Of a DNA stretch of 64,000 bases, positions 9,187 through 16,840 are shown piece by piece (within the stretch, counting starts at the first letter, position 1; the number at the start of each line of letters is the position of its first letter). Source of the stretch: Actinophytocola sp044466355. Lineage in GTDB: Bacteria > Actinomycetota > Actinomycetes > Mycobacteriales > Pseudonocardiaceae. The stretch lies in NCBI RefSeq assembly GCF_044466355.1, contig NZ_JBITMQ010000011.1, positions 1 to 64,000 of the forward strand, read 5' to 3'. The translations under genes and the position numbers were made by a program. The notes beneath the pieces were generated by a model. That model did not search any database. It was not told where the DNA came from and was given only the letters and a program-made list of their open reading frames with translations.

Positions 9187-9834
9187 GTGATCAAGGTGCT
9201 GCTCGCGGATGACGAAGATCTCGTCCGCTCAGGACTCCGCACAATTCTGACCAGCGCCGGCGACATCGAGGTGGTCGCCGAGTGTGACGACGGGGTGCAC
9301 GTTGCCGACCTCGTTCGGCAGCACCGACCGCACGTCGTGCTGCTCGACATCCGGATGCGGTCGGCCGACGGCATCGTCGCGCTGCGTAAGATCCGCGCGC
9401 TCCCGGAGCCGCCGGTCGTCGCCATGCTGACCACCTTCGACGTCGACGAGTACGTCCAGGAGGCGCTGCGCATCGGCGCGAACGGCTTCCTGCTGAAGGA
9501 CACCGAACCGGCTGTGTTGATCAAGGCCGTGCGTGACCTGGCCCGCGGCGGCGCGGTGCTCGACCCGAAGGTCGCGGCCCGCGTGCTGTCGGCGGTCGCG
9601 GACGGTGAGCGCGCGGCCGAGCCGGCCCGGCGACTGCTGGCGTCGCTGTCCGACCGGGAGCGGGAGGTCGTCGCGCTCATCGGCCAGGGGCTGTCCAACG
9701 CCGAGATCGGCAGCGCACTGCACCTGTCGGAGGCGACGGTCAAGGGCTACGTGTCGGCGGTGCTCGGCAAGATCGGCGCGGTGAACCGGGTGCAGGCGGC
9801 ACTCGTGGCGTACCGGGGCGGCCTGATCGCTTGA
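9187..9834 (+). CDS. NarL/LuxR-family response regulator
   Basis: A 215-aa response regulator. The receiver domain has the acidic pair Asp8/Asp9 and phospho-acceptor Asp54 (VVLLDIRM), and K in FLLKDTEP. The LuxR-type HTH is LSDREREVVALIGQGLSNAE followed by TVKGYVSAVLGKI. It starts at GTG with a GGGGAGGCG site. No histidine kinase gene is adjacent; the upstream neighbour is the ABC exporter and the downstream one an MDR enzyme, so its partner must be elsewhere. Confidence 0.9.
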   Translation: MIKVLLADDEDLVRSGLRTILTSAGDIEVVAECDDGVHVADLVRQHRPHVVLLDIRMRSADGIVALRKIRALPEPPVVAMLTTFDVDEYVQEALRIGANGFLLKDTEPAVLIKAVRDLARGGAVLDPKVAARVLSAVADGERAAEPARRLLASLSDREREVVALIGQGLSNAEIGSALHLSEATVKGYVSAVLGKIGAVNRVQAALVAYRGGLIA

Positions 9835-9868
9835 CCTCCACCTTGCTTGAGGTCCAAGACTGGGCCGC

Positions 9869-10828
9869 ATGCGAGCGGTAGAGGTGACGAGGCACGGTGG
9901 GCCGGAGGTCCTGGCAGTACGCGAGGTGCTGGACCCGGTACCGGCCGATGGCCAGGTCGTGGTTGAGGTGGCAGCGGTCGACGTGTTGTTCGTCGACACG
10001 CGGATCCGACTGGGCTGGGGCAAGGAGTGGTTCCAGGTCGAGCCGCCGTACGTGCCGGGTAACGGCGTGGCTGGCCGGGTCCGCGAGGTCGGCGGAGGCG
10101 TTGACGAGTCGTGGCTGGACCGCCGCGTGCTCGCGTACACCGGCGAGAACGGCGGCATGACGCCAACCGGCGGCTACGCGGAACGCGCGGTGGTGCGCCT
10201 GTCCGACGTGGTGCCCGTCCCGGATCGTCTGGGCCTGCCGGAAGCGCTGACGCTGCTTCACGACGGTCCGACGGTCGTGGGAATTCTGGAAACGGCGGAC
10301 GTGCGGCCGGACGAACGAGTGCTGATCACCGGCGCGGGCGGCAGCCTGGGCACCTTGCTGATCCCCATGCTGAAGGCACGCGGTGCGGTAGTGGTCGGCG
10401 CGGCGAAGGGCCCTCGCAAACTGGACTTCGTTCGAGAATGGGGTGCTGACGAGGCCGTCGACTACGCACAGCCGGACTGGCCCACGCGGGTGGGCGGTGT
10501 GGACGTGGTGCTGGACGGTACGGGCGGTGACATCGGCACCACGGCGTACCGGCTGGTGAACCCGGGCGGCCGGTTCCTGGCCTACGGCTCCTCCGCGGGT
10601 GACTTCGCAACCACGGAGCCAGCGAGAAGCGGTGTGCGGGCGGTGTCGATTCTCGACATCGGCAAGGGGGTGGATCGAAGCGCGGCAGTGACGGACATGC
10701 TCGCGGCCGCGGTGGACGGCACGATCACCCCACTGGTGGGTCAAACTTTCCCGCTGGACAAGGCGGTAGCGGCCCACGAGGCGATCGAAGCCCGCCAGAC
10801 TGTGGGAAAGACACTGCTGATCCCATAA
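9869..10828 (+). CDS. Zinc-independent MDR oxidoreductase (quinone reductase-like)
   Basis: A 319-aa medium-chain dehydrogenase/reductase. The GroES-like N-terminal domain (MRAVEVTRHGGPEVLAVREV) has none of the zinc-ligating cysteine clusters, and the Rossmann motif is ITGAGGSLGTLL around residue 152. This matches NADPH:quinone reductase/zeta-crystallin relatives. It stands alone; its end is followed by an inverted pair of dispersed repeats and then the convergent rpsR gene. Confidence 0.85.
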   Translation: MRAVEVTRHGGPEVLAVREVLDPVPADGQVVVEVAAVDVLFVDTRIRLGWGKEWFQVEPPYVPGNGVAGRVREVGGGVDESWLDRRVLAYTGENGGMTPTGGYAERAVVRLSDVVPVPDRLGLPEALTLLHDGPTVVGILETADVRPDERVLITGAGGSLGTLLIPMLKARGAVVVGAAKGPRKLDFVREWGADEAVDYAQPDWPTRVGGVDVVLDGTGGDIGTTAYRLVNPGGRFLAYGSSAGDFATTEPARSGVRAVSILDIGKGVDRSAAVTDMLAAAVDGTITPLVGQTFPLDKAVAAHEAIEARQTVGKTLLIP

Positions 10829-10855
10829 CGAGCGGACATCGAGCACGACCCGCGT

Positions 10856-10992
10856 GGCCTCCGGCCCCGGAATCAAGCGTAGTGGCGGGCACCGACAATC
10901 GGCGGCGGGCAGTGGGCGGTTGTCCACAGAACCGTTGTGAGCGCGGGTTTGTCGGTGCCGTGCCGTAGCGTGGTTCGAGGGGGCCGGAGGCC
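10856..10992. repeat. Convergent pair of dispersed intergenic repeats (copies A' and A)
   Basis: Two copies of one repeat lie in opposite orientation between the ends of the MDR gene and rpsR. Copy A (plus strand) runs TTGTCCACA (10920-10928), then TGTCGGTGCC, GTAGCGTGGT and GGGGGCCGGAGGCC. Copy A' (minus strand, about 10900-10856) reads TGTCGGTGCC, TACGCT and CGGGGCCGGAGGCC. The same blocks occur near 22920 and 28242-28402. The pair could fold into a hairpin serving as a terminator for the convergent genes. Confidence 0.65.
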
Positions 10993-10997
10993 AGACC

Positions 10998-11231
10998 TCA
11001 GCGCGCCCTGCCCGGGTACGGCAGCAGCGCCATCTCCCGGGCGTTCTTGATCGCGGTCGCTACCTGGCGTTGTTGTCGCGGGGTCAGGCCGGTCACCCGG
11101 CGGGCGCGGATCTTGCCCCGGTCCGAGATGAACTTGCGCAGCAGCGCCGCGTCCTTCCAGTCCACACTCGACACACCTTCCTGCGCCAGCAGGTTCCGCT
11201 TCCTGCGTGGCGCGCCTGGACGCGGCCTCAC
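10998..11231 (-). CDS. rpsR: Ribosomal protein bS18, zinc-independent paralogue
   Basis: A 77-aa small-subunit protein recognised by VDWKDAALLRKFISDRGKIR and RRVTGLTPRQQRQVATAIKN. It contains no cysteine, unlike the zinc-binding actinobacterial bS18. It starts at GTG overlapping the rpsN stop and is last in the rpmB-rpmG-rpsN-rpsR operon. By analogy with mycobacterial and streptomycete C-minus paralogues, it should replace the zinc form under zinc starvation. Confidence 0.93.
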   Translation of the reverse strand: MRPRPGAPRRKRNLLAQEGVSSVDWKDAALLRKFISDRGKIRARRVTGLTPRQQRQVATAIKNAREMALLPYPGRAR

Positions 11232-11533
11232 CAGCTCGACTTGCTGACGCCGGGCAGTTCGCCGCGGTGGGCCATCTCCCGCAGCCGCACCCTCGACAGG
11301 CCGAACGTGCGGAAGTACCCGCGCGGCCTGCCGTCGACCGCGTCGCGGTTGCGGATCCGTGTGGCGGACGCGTCGCGAGGCTGACCGCGTAGTTCACGGG
11401 CCGCCGCCTCGCGCTCGGCCGTGCTCGAACCAGGGGCGGCGATGATCTTCTTCAGTTCCGCGCGGCGCTCGGCATAGCGGGCCACGATCTCGCGTCTGCG
11501 GTCGTTCCTGACGATCTTGGACGTCTTCGCCAT
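11228..11533 (-). CDS. rpsN: Ribosomal protein uS14, long zinc-independent form
   Basis: A 101-aa protein starting MAKTSKIVRNDRRREIVARY and ending with RVRLREMAHRGELPGVSKSSW. This is the long form without the CxxC-x12-CxxC zinc motif of the short housekeeping uS14. The ATG at 11533 shares one base with the rpmG stop (TGATG). The longer upstream open frame is not coding. It belongs to the Zur-type alternative ribosomal protein operon. Confidence 0.94.
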   Translation of the reverse strand: MAKTSKIVRNDRRREIVARYAERRAELKKIIAAPGSSTAEREAAARELRGQPRDASATRIRNRDAVDGRPRGYFRTFGLSRVRLREMAHRGELPGVSKSSW

Positions 11534-11697
11534 CAGCGCTCCTCGCGGAACTCGACGTGTACGCGCGCCACCGGGTCGAACTTCCGCAGCACCAGGCGGT
11601 CCGGGTCGTTGCGGCGGTTCTTCCTCGTGACGTACGTGTAGCCGGTGCCCGCCGTCGACCGCATCTTGACGATCGGCCTCAGTTCGTTGCGTGCCAT
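11533..11697 (-). CDS. rpmG: Ribosomal protein bL33, zinc-independent form
   Basis: A 54-aa protein (MARNELRPIVKMRSTAGTGY, then YVTRKNRRNDPDRLVLRKFD). The four zinc cysteines of the C-plus bL33 are absent. The ATG at 11697 abuts the rpmB stop (TAG at 11698-11700), and the stop shares a base with the rpsN start. It is short enough to be missed by length-filtered gene calling. It is second in the zinc-starvation operon. Confidence 0.93.
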   Translation of the reverse strand: MARNELRPIVKMRSTAGTGYTYVTRKNRRNDPDRLVLRKFDPVARVHVEFREER

Positions 11698-11934
11698 CTA
11701 GATTCGCTGTCCCTTCGCGCGTAGCTCGGCGACCACCGACTCGATGCCGCGCCGGTCGATCACCTTCATTCCCTTCGTGGACACCCGCAGCCGCACCCAC
11801 CGCTGCTCACTCGCCAGCCAGTACCTGCGTCGCTGCAGGTTCGGCCGCCACTGCCGCGTCGTGCGGCGATGCGAGTGCGACACCTGCTTGCCGAAGCCGG
11901 GTGCCCGGCCCGTGACCTGACATACCGCCGACAT
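11698..11934 (-). CDS. rpmB: Ribosomal protein bL28, zinc-independent form
   Basis: A 78-aa protein (MSAVCQVTGRAPGFGKQVSH). Housekeeping actinobacterial bL28 has a CxxC pair here; in this copy the second cysteine is replaced (CQVTG), so zinc cannot be bound in the usual way. The ATG at 11934 is chosen over an in-frame start at 11955 because it matches the family N-terminus. It is the first gene of the operon, directly downstream of a Zur-box-like sequence. Confidence 0.93.
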   Translation of the reverse strand: MSAVCQVTGRAPGFGKQVSHSHRRTTRQWRPNLQRRRYWLASEQRWVRLRVSTKGMKVIDRRGIESVVAELRAKGQRI

Positions 11935-11950
11935 CACACCTCCACGTATC

Positions 11951-11963
11951 GACAACGATTTCC
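11951..11963. promoter_or_regulatory. Zur-box-like site, rpmB side
   Basis: Read on the minus strand the site is GGAAATCGTTGTC, a degenerate version of the AT-rich actinobacterial Zur palindrome (TGAxAATxxTTxTCA type). It lies 17 bp upstream of the rpmB start, where binding would block the promoter of the minus-strand operon. Confidence 0.55.
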
Positions 11964-11989
11964 ATCTTCAGGTATTCCACTGTACGGTA

Positions 11990-12006
11990 ATGACAATGAT
12001 TGTCGA
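11990..12006. promoter_or_regulatory. Zur box, mrf side
   Basis: GACAAT-G-ATTGTC (11992-12004) is a perfect palindrome with six-base arms around one base, and matches the actinobacterial Zur consensus well. It lies between the divergent ribosomal-protein operons, 20 bp before the mrf start. With zinc-loaded Zur both operons would be repressed and would open when zinc is scarce. Confidence 0.75.
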
Positions 12007-12023
12007 TAGCGGGGAGGTTTGTC

Positions 12024-13175
12024 GTGCAGGACACCCGGTTGGTGCTGGTCACGGGGTTGGACCGGGGCGTGACAGGTTGGGTCGCAGGCCGGCTCCTACG
12101 CGAGGAGCCGGGCACGGTCGTCGTGCGCCACGACCTCAGCGGGCTCGCGGAAGGCATCGTCCGCCGCACGGTGCGCACCGCTGACGGGCCGCCGAGCGAG
12201 ACGGTCCTCGAACTGGCGCACGGCTGCGTCTCCTGCACGCTGCGCCTGGACACCCTCCCTCTGCTGCGTGCGCTGGCCGCCAAACCGGACGTGCGCCGGA
12301 TCGTCCTGCACCTCGACCCGGGCGTCGAGCCCGAGCCCGTCTGCTGGGCACTGCACAACGTGCTGGTCGGCGACGTCACGATCGCCGACGTCGCCACCGT
12401 CGAAGCCGTCGTCGCGGTCGTCGACGAGGGGCGCTGGCTGACCGCCGCGACCGGCGACGAACCGCTCGGCCTCACGCCGGAGGACGACCGCACGCTCGCC
12501 CAGGTCGCCATCGGACAGGTCGAGTTCGCCGACGCGATCGTGGTCACCGGTCAGGCCGCCGACGGCTGGGCCGCCGCCCGCGCCACGGCTGTGCTGGACC
12601 GGCTCGCGCCCGCCGCGCCGCGAGCTTCGTCGGTGCACCGCCTGCTCGACACCATCCCGGCCAACGCCCGCCGCGGTGAGGTGACCGACGCGCACGCCCC
12701 GCTGCTGGCCTGGAGTCCGCCGTTGGAACCCGACTGCGGCGTGGCGCTGACCGTCTTCGAGGCGCGTCGGCCGTTCCACCCGGGCCGGCTGCACGAGGCC
12801 ATCGACGTGCTGCTGGAGGGCGTGGTTCGCACGCGTGGCCGGATCTGGGTCGCGACGCAACCGGACGTCGCGCTGTGGCTGGAGTCCGCGGGCGGCGGGC
12901 TGCGGGTCGGACACGCCGGCGCGTGGCTGGCCACCGTGGACGACGCCGCGTGGCAGCGCGCGAGCGAGCACCGCCGCGCGAAGGCGGCCGTGGACTGGCA
13001 CCCGAGGTGGGGCGACCGGATGCAGGAGATCGCGATCCTCTCGCACGACGCGTCCCCAGGTCACCTGGTCGCGACGCTGCGCGAGGCGCTGCTGACCGAC
13101 GAGGAACTGGCCGCCGACTGGCACGGCTACGAGGACCCGTTCCACGCGTGGGAACCATTGGAGGACAAGGCATGA
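12024..13175 (+). CDS. mrf: COG0523/CobW-family protein, Mrf-like
   Basis: A 383-aa G3E/CobW-superfamily protein. Family features are the CxxC motif in HGCVSCTLRLDTLP (about residues 75-78), a central LDPGVEPEP segment and the C-terminal CobW domain ending HPRWGDRMQEIAILSHD. The Walker A region reads VTGLDRGVTGW: the lysine-threonine of GxxGxGKT is missing, so GTP hydrolysis is doubtful. The GTG at 12024 follows GGGGAGG; the ORF's earlier TTG lies within the Zur box. In mycobacteria a COG0523 protein, Mrf, in the equivalent operon recruits a hibernation factor to C-minus ribosomes; the same role is inferred here. Confidence 0.8.
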   Translation: MQDTRLVLVTGLDRGVTGWVAGRLLREEPGTVVVRHDLSGLAEGIVRRTVRTADGPPSETVLELAHGCVSCTLRLDTLPLLRALAAKPDVRRIVLHLDPGVEPEPVCWALHNVLVGDVTIADVATVEAVVAVVDEGRWLTAATGDEPLGLTPEDDRTLAQVAIGQVEFADAIVVTGQAADGWAAARATAVLDRLAPAAPRASSVHRLLDTIPANARRGEVTDAHAPLLAWSPPLEPDCGVALTVFEARRPFHPGRLHEAIDVLLEGVVRTRGRIWVATQPDVALWLESAGGGLRVGHAGAWLATVDDAAWQRASEHRRAKAAVDWHPRWGDRMQEIAILSHDASPGHLVATLREALLTDEELAADWHGYEDPFHAWEPLEDKA

Positions 13176-13423
13176 AGAAGAACATCCATCCCGACTACCA
13201 CCCGGTGGTGTTCCGGAACGCGTCGACGGGCAGTCAGTTCCTGACCCGTTCGACCGCGACGTCCACAGTGGACATCGAGTGGGTGGACGGCAACCGCTAC
13301 CCGCTGGTCGTCGTCGACGTCACCGCCGACTCGCACCCGTTCTGGACCGGCGGACGACGCATCGTGGACAGCGCGGGCCAGGTCGAGAAGTTCCACCGCC
13401 GTTACGGAAAGCGAGGCAACTGA
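13172..13423 (+). CDS. rpmE: Ribosomal protein bL31 type B (zinc-independent)
   Basis: An 83-aa protein (MKKNIHPDYHPVVFRNASTG). It is the long type-B bL31 without the CxxC pair of the type-A protein, with the characteristic SHPFWTGGRRIVDSAGQVEK and KFHRRYGKR ending. The ATG overlaps the mrf stop (ATGA) and its stop shares a base with the rpmF start. It is part of the Zur-controlled plus-strand operon. Confidence 0.94.
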   Translation: MKKNIHPDYHPVVFRNASTGSQFLTRSTATSTVDIEWVDGNRYPLVVVDVTADSHPFWTGGRRIVDSAGQVEKFHRRYGKRGN

Positions 13424-13584
13424 TGGCCGTCCCGAAACGGAAGAAGTCCCGCAGCCGCACCAGGTCCCGCCGCGCGCAGTGGAAGGCGGCGGCGCCCGAC
13501 CTGGTGGAGGTGACGACCCCGGACGGTCGGAAGCTCAAGGTTCCGGGGCGTCTGGTGGCGGCGGCTCGCCGGGGTCTGTTGTAG
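13423..13584 (+). CDS. rpmF: Ribosomal protein bL32, zinc-independent form
   Basis: A 53-aa protein (MAVPKRKKSRSRTRSRRAQW) ending GRLVAAARRGLL. The cysteine pairs that bind zinc in typical bL32 are absent. The start shares one base with the rpmE stop (TGATG). It completes the mrf-rpmE-rpmF unit; together with the divergent operon, six cysteine-poor ribosomal paralogues are present. Confidence 0.93.
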   Translation: MAVPKRKKSRSRTRSRRAQWKAAAPDLVEVTTPDGRKLKVPGRLVAAARRGLL

Positions 13585-13626
13585 CGCCGGCCGACGGTGG
13601 TGCCAGCGAAACGCTGAGATTGTCCG

Positions 13627-13755
13627 CCCCCAGGACGTAACGTCGGCCCCCACCCATTCCCGGGGGCTCCCCGCTTGCCAGTCTACCGGTGCTTGCCGAC
13701 GGTGGGGGTGATGTCGATCTTGGTTGTGGACAACCGGTGCGGCTGTGGACAAGTC
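13627..13755 (+). repeat. Dispersed 130-bp repeat, copy B
   Basis: Blocks in order: CCCCCAGGAC (13627-13636), a GCCCCC/GGGGGC hairpin around ACCCATTCCC, TGCCAGTCTACC, GTCGATCTTG and two TGTGGACAA nonamers (13725-13733, 13744-13752). The same blocks in the same order occur inside pabAB (48151-48280). Copy B fills the space between rpmF and the convergent histidine phosphatase and touches the latter's stop codon. Confidence 0.8.
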
Positions 13756-14410
13756 ACCGCGGTGACACGTCGCCGAGTTGTTTGGTGCCGTCCGGGGAGT
13801 CTCGCCACTGGGCGAACGGTTCGTTCAGGTGCCAGCGGGTGCCGTCGTGGTCGAGGAGGCGGAGCGCGCAGTGTTCGGGGTTGGACAGCGACTCGAACAG
13901 GTCGATGCTCCACGAGAACATGCGCCGGCAGAGCAACCGCATCGTCAGGCCGTGGGAGACCACCAGCACCGTGTTCGGGTGGGACGGGTCCTTGCCGATG
14001 CGCTGTTCCAGCTCGTTCAGGAACGACGCCACCCGGTCGTCGACGTCGGCACCGGACTCGCCGTGGGGGAGGCGGTAGAAGAAGTGGCCGAACTCGTGGC
14101 GGCGCTGCTTCTCCAGCTCCTGTTCCACCGGGTCCTGCAGGTTGCCCCAGTCCTGTTCGCGGAGCCGCGGCTCCGGGACCACCCGTTCGGTGGGCACGTC
14201 CAGCAGCGCGAACGTGCGCTGGGCGCGGACGTACGGGCTCACGTACGCGGCCACCGGACCGTGCAGCAACGCGCGCACCGCCGACCCCGCCGCCCTCGCC
14301 TGGGTCTCGCCTCGGACGGTCAGTGGCAGGGCGTGGTCCGGGGTTCTCGTGTAGGCCAGCTCGTCGACGTTGCCGAGGCTCTCCGCGTGGCGCAGCAGGA
14401 TGATCCGCAC
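13754..14410 (-). CDS. Histidine phosphatase (phosphoglycerate-mutase family)
   Basis: A 218-aa branch-1 histidine phosphatase. The phospho-acceptor motif LLRHAES occupies residues 5-11, the acidic LREQDWGN lies in the middle and VVSHGLTMRLL carries the second catalytic histidine. It resembles actinobacterial PhoE/GpmB-like phosphatases; the substrate is unknown. It starts at GTG. Its stop codon abuts copy B of the dispersed repeat, so the final residues may have been shaped by the insertion. Confidence 0.85.
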   Translation of the reverse strand: MRIILLRHAESLGNVDELAYTRTPDHALPLTVRGETQARAAGSAVRALLHGPVAAYVSPYVRAQRTFALLDVPTERVVPEPRLREQDWGNLQDPVEQELEKQRRHEFGHFFYRLPHGESGADVDDRVASFLNELEQRIGKDPSHPNTVLVVSHGLTMRLLCRRMFSWSIDLFESLSNPEHCALRLLDHDGTRWHLNEPFAQWRDSPDGTKQLGDVSPR

Positions 14411-14474
14411 GGCACTATCGTGCCCCGTCCGGACCTATTACAGTTCGACCGCCGGCCTATACGAGGAGTGTCAC

Positions 14475-14792
14475 ATGATCAAGTATGTCGCCTTGTACAA
14501 GCAGCCCGCCGATCCCGAGGCGTTCGAGAAGGCCTACTTCGAGCAGCACAAGCCGTTGATCGACAAGGTTCCCGGGCTGGTCCGCCAGGAGATCGCTAAG
14601 GTCGGGCGCACCTTCGTGCCCAACTTCCTCGAAGGTTCCGAGCCCTACCTGATCGCCGAGCTGTACTTCGAGTCGAAGGACGCCATGAAGGCCGCCTTCG
14701 CCTCCCCCGAGTGGCAGGCCTCCGGCGCCAACCTGACCGAGATCGGTGGCATGGAGCTGGTCGCGATGTTCTCCGCCGAGGTGGTTGAGTGA
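14475..14792 (+). CDS. EthD-family protein
   Basis: A 105-aa protein with the dimeric ferredoxin-like fold of EthD proteins: MIKYVALYKQPADPEAFEKA, then HKPLIDKVPGL and a C-terminal GGMELVAMFSAEVVE. The GAGGAG site eight bases upstream supports ATG 14475. The family includes small reductases and monooxygenase helpers in catabolic operons. Its stop overlaps the start of a hydroxyacyl-CoA dehydrogenase gene, so the two probably act in one aromatic or fatty-acid degradation step. Confidence 0.83.
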   Translation: MIKYVALYKQPADPEAFEKAYFEQHKPLIDKVPGLVRQEIAKVGRTFVPNFLEGSEPYLIAELYFESKDAMKAAFASPEWQASGANLTEIGGMELVAMFSAEVVE

Positions 14793-15613
14793 CGCGCTTC
14801 GCGGCGGTCGTCGGCGGCGGGACGATGGGGGCGGGCATCGCGCACGTCCTGCTCGCCGCCGGGGACCGGGTCACCGTCGCCGAGGCCGGGGACGAGCGGG
14901 CGGCCGCGGCGAAAGAAGCAGTGGCGCGGTCGCTGCGGAAGGCCGAGGAGCGCGGGAAGCTCGACGGGACCGCCGACGAACTCCTGGCGCGGCTGGACGT
15001 CGTGAGCGCGGTGGACCGGCTGGCGGGCGACGTTCAGCTGGTCATCGAGGCCGTGCCCGAGGACGTGGCGCTCAAGCAGCGCGTGCTCGCCGACATCCGG
15101 CGGGCCTGCCCGGCCGCGTTGCTCGCCTCCAACACCTCGTCGCTGTCGGTGCGGCAGCTCGGCGACGACGTGATCGGCATGCACTTCTTCAACCCGGTGC
15201 CCGTGCAGACCCTGCTGGAGCTGGTCGTGCACGACGGGCTCGGCGCCGAGCAGGTCACCGCCGCCCGGGAGTGGGGTGAGTCGCTCGGCAAGACGGTCAT
15301 CGAGGTCCGGGACTCGCCCGGGTTCGCCACGTCACGGCTCGGGGTGGTGGTCGGGCTCGAAGCCATCCGCATGCTCGAGGAGGGCGTCGCGTCCGCCGAG
15401 GATATCGACACCGGCATGCGGCTGGGCTACGGCTGGCCCATGGGGCCGCTGCGGCTCACCGACCTCGTCGGCCTCGACGTGCGGCTTTCCATCGCCGAGC
15501 ACCTGACCCGGGAGCTGGGGCCGCGCTTCACGCCGCCGGATCTGCTCCGAAACAAGGTGGCGCGCGGCGAACTGGGTCGCAAGACTGGGCGGGGATTCTT
15601 CGACTGGGACTGA
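14789..15613 (+). CDS. 3-hydroxyacyl-CoA dehydrogenase (PaaH/FadB2-like)
   Basis: A 274-aa NAD-dependent enzyme oxidising 3-hydroxyacyl-CoA to 3-ketoacyl-CoA. The Rossmann motif is VVGGGTMGAGIA (residues 7-18). Catalytic features include SNTSSLSV, the histidine in GMHFFNPVP with the downstream Glu, and the C-terminal 3HCDH domain (GYGWPMGPLRLTDLVGLDV, GRKTGRGFFDWD). It starts at GTG overlapping the EthD gene. The size fits stand-alone short-chain enzymes such as PaaH or FadB2; no other paa genes are visible. Confidence 0.9.
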   Translation: MTRFAAVVGGGTMGAGIAHVLLAAGDRVTVAEAGDERAAAAKEAVARSLRKAEERGKLDGTADELLARLDVVSAVDRLAGDVQLVIEAVPEDVALKQRVLADIRRACPAALLASNTSSLSVRQLGDDVIGMHFFNPVPVQTLLELVVHDGLGAEQVTAAREWGESLGKTVIEVRDSPGFATSRLGVVVGLEAIRMLEEGVASAEDIDTGMRLGYGWPMGPLRLTDLVGLDVRLSIAEHLTRELGPRFTPPDLLRNKVARGELGRKTGRGFFDWD

Positions 15614-15625
15614 CAGGGAGCGCAT

Positions 15626-16798
15626 GTGATCGTCCGGCCACCTCGGGATGATGACGACGAGCAGATCTACGAGGTTTCGAGGCTGGCGTTCGGCGGTCCG
15701 CGTCAACCGGAGCCGCGCTCGCTGTGGTCGGCCCAGCCGGGCTGGCACGGCCTGGTCGCGGAGCTGGACGACCGGGTCGTCGGCACCCTGAAGGTCCGCG
15801 ACTACCGGCAGTACTTCGGCGGTGCCGCCGTACCCATGGGCGGTGTCGCGAACGTGGCCGTCGCGCCCGGCGCGCGCGGGCACGGCGTCGCGAACGCGCT
15901 GATCGACGCGATCCTGCCGGAGATGCGTGACCGCGGGCAGTGCGTCTCGGCGCTGTACCCGTCGGTGCCGCCGCTCTACCGCGGCCGCGGCTGGGAGCAG
16001 ACCGGCAACTACGAACGCGTCACGCTGCGGCCCGAGTACTTCGCGATGCTGCCCAGGCCGGCCGAACGGCTCGTCATGCGCCGGGGCGCGAAGGACGACA
16101 TGCCCGGCCTGCACGACTGCTACCAGCGGTTCGCGCGGGACGTCGACGGCATGCTCGACCGCGCCACCGACTCGTTCAAGGTGGAATGGCTGCTCGACCA
16201 GGACATCCTCGAGGTCGTGCCGGGAGAGGACGGCACGGTCCGCGGCTACCTGACCGGTGAGCGACCCGACGGCGAGAAGCTCGTCGTCCACGACCTCGTC
16301 GCCGACGACGTCGACACGCTGCGCACCCTGTTCGCGAACCTCGCCCGCTGGGCGGGGATCATCGAGCAGATCTCGCTGCGGATCGACGACCCGGCCTGGT
16401 GGCAGCTGGTCCTGCCGCAGCCGGTGCTGCACGACGTGCGCAACCACCCGTGGATGCTGCGGGTCGTCGACCTGCCCGCCGCCGTCGCCGCGCGGGGCTG
16501 GCCCGTCGCCGCCCACCTCGCCGACACGGCCGTGGACATCGAGGTGGCCGACGAGCACGCGCCATGGCAGTCCGGCAGGCACCGGCTCGTCGTCGAGTCG
16601 GGCACCGTCCGGTGCGAACCCGGTGGTCAGGGCACGGTGCGGCTGCACGCCCGGGCGCTCGGCCCGTGGTTCGCGGGCTCCGCGGACACGGCCATGCTGC
16701 GGCGGGCCGGCGTGATCGAGGGTGACCTGGTGGCGGCGCGTGTCCTGGATCTCCTGACCGGTGCGCCCCGGTTACCCCGAATGGCCGATTCGTTCTGA
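15626..16798 (+). CDS. Eis-like GNAT acetyltransferase
   Basis: A 390-aa protein of the enhanced-intracellular-survival type. It has an N-terminal GNAT domain (VANVAVAPGARGHGVANALI is the acetyl-CoA loop), a central second GNAT-like fold and a C-terminal SCP2-like domain (about 290-390) ending in a phenylalanine whose carboxylate is catalytic in Eis. Eis proteins acetylate amines at several positions, including aminoglycosides. It starts at GTG 12 bp after the dehydrogenase gene. Whether it protects against an antibiotic is unknown. Confidence 0.85.
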   Translation: MIVRPPRDDDDEQIYEVSRLAFGGPRQPEPRSLWSAQPGWHGLVAELDDRVVGTLKVRDYRQYFGGAAVPMGGVANVAVAPGARGHGVANALIDAILPEMRDRGQCVSALYPSVPPLYRGRGWEQTGNYERVTLRPEYFAMLPRPAERLVMRRGAKDDMPGLHDCYQRFARDVDGMLDRATDSFKVEWLLDQDILEVVPGEDGTVRGYLTGERPDGEKLVVHDLVADDVDTLRTLFANLARWAGIIEQISLRIDDPAWWQLVLPQPVLHDVRNHPWMLRVVDLPAAVAARGWPVAAHLADTAVDIEVADEHAPWQSGRHRLVVESGTVRCEPGGQGTVRLHARALGPWFAGSADTAMLRRAGVIEGDLVAARVLDLLTGAPRLPRMADSF

Positions 16799-16801
16799 CC
16801 T

Positions 16802-16818
16802 TCTCAGGCAGGTCTCAG
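16802..16818 (+). promoter_or_regulatory. Direct-repeat operator upstream of mprA (MprA-box-like)
   Basis: TCTCAG occurs at 16802-16807 and 16813-16818, an 11-bp pitch that puts both half-sites on one DNA face. An identical arrangement lies upstream of pepD. OmpR-family regulators such as MprA bind tandem half-sites. TAACAC (16828-16833) ahead of the ATG could be the -10. Confidence 0.6.
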
Positions 16819-16840
16819 CACGGCGGGTAACACTGACCGC

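Noticed and set aside
13725..13752. DnaA-box-like pair as a replication origin
   Set aside because: The pairs are scattered singly over 35 kb between and within ordinary genes; there is no dnaA/dnaN neighbourhood and no box cluster with an AT-rich stretch.
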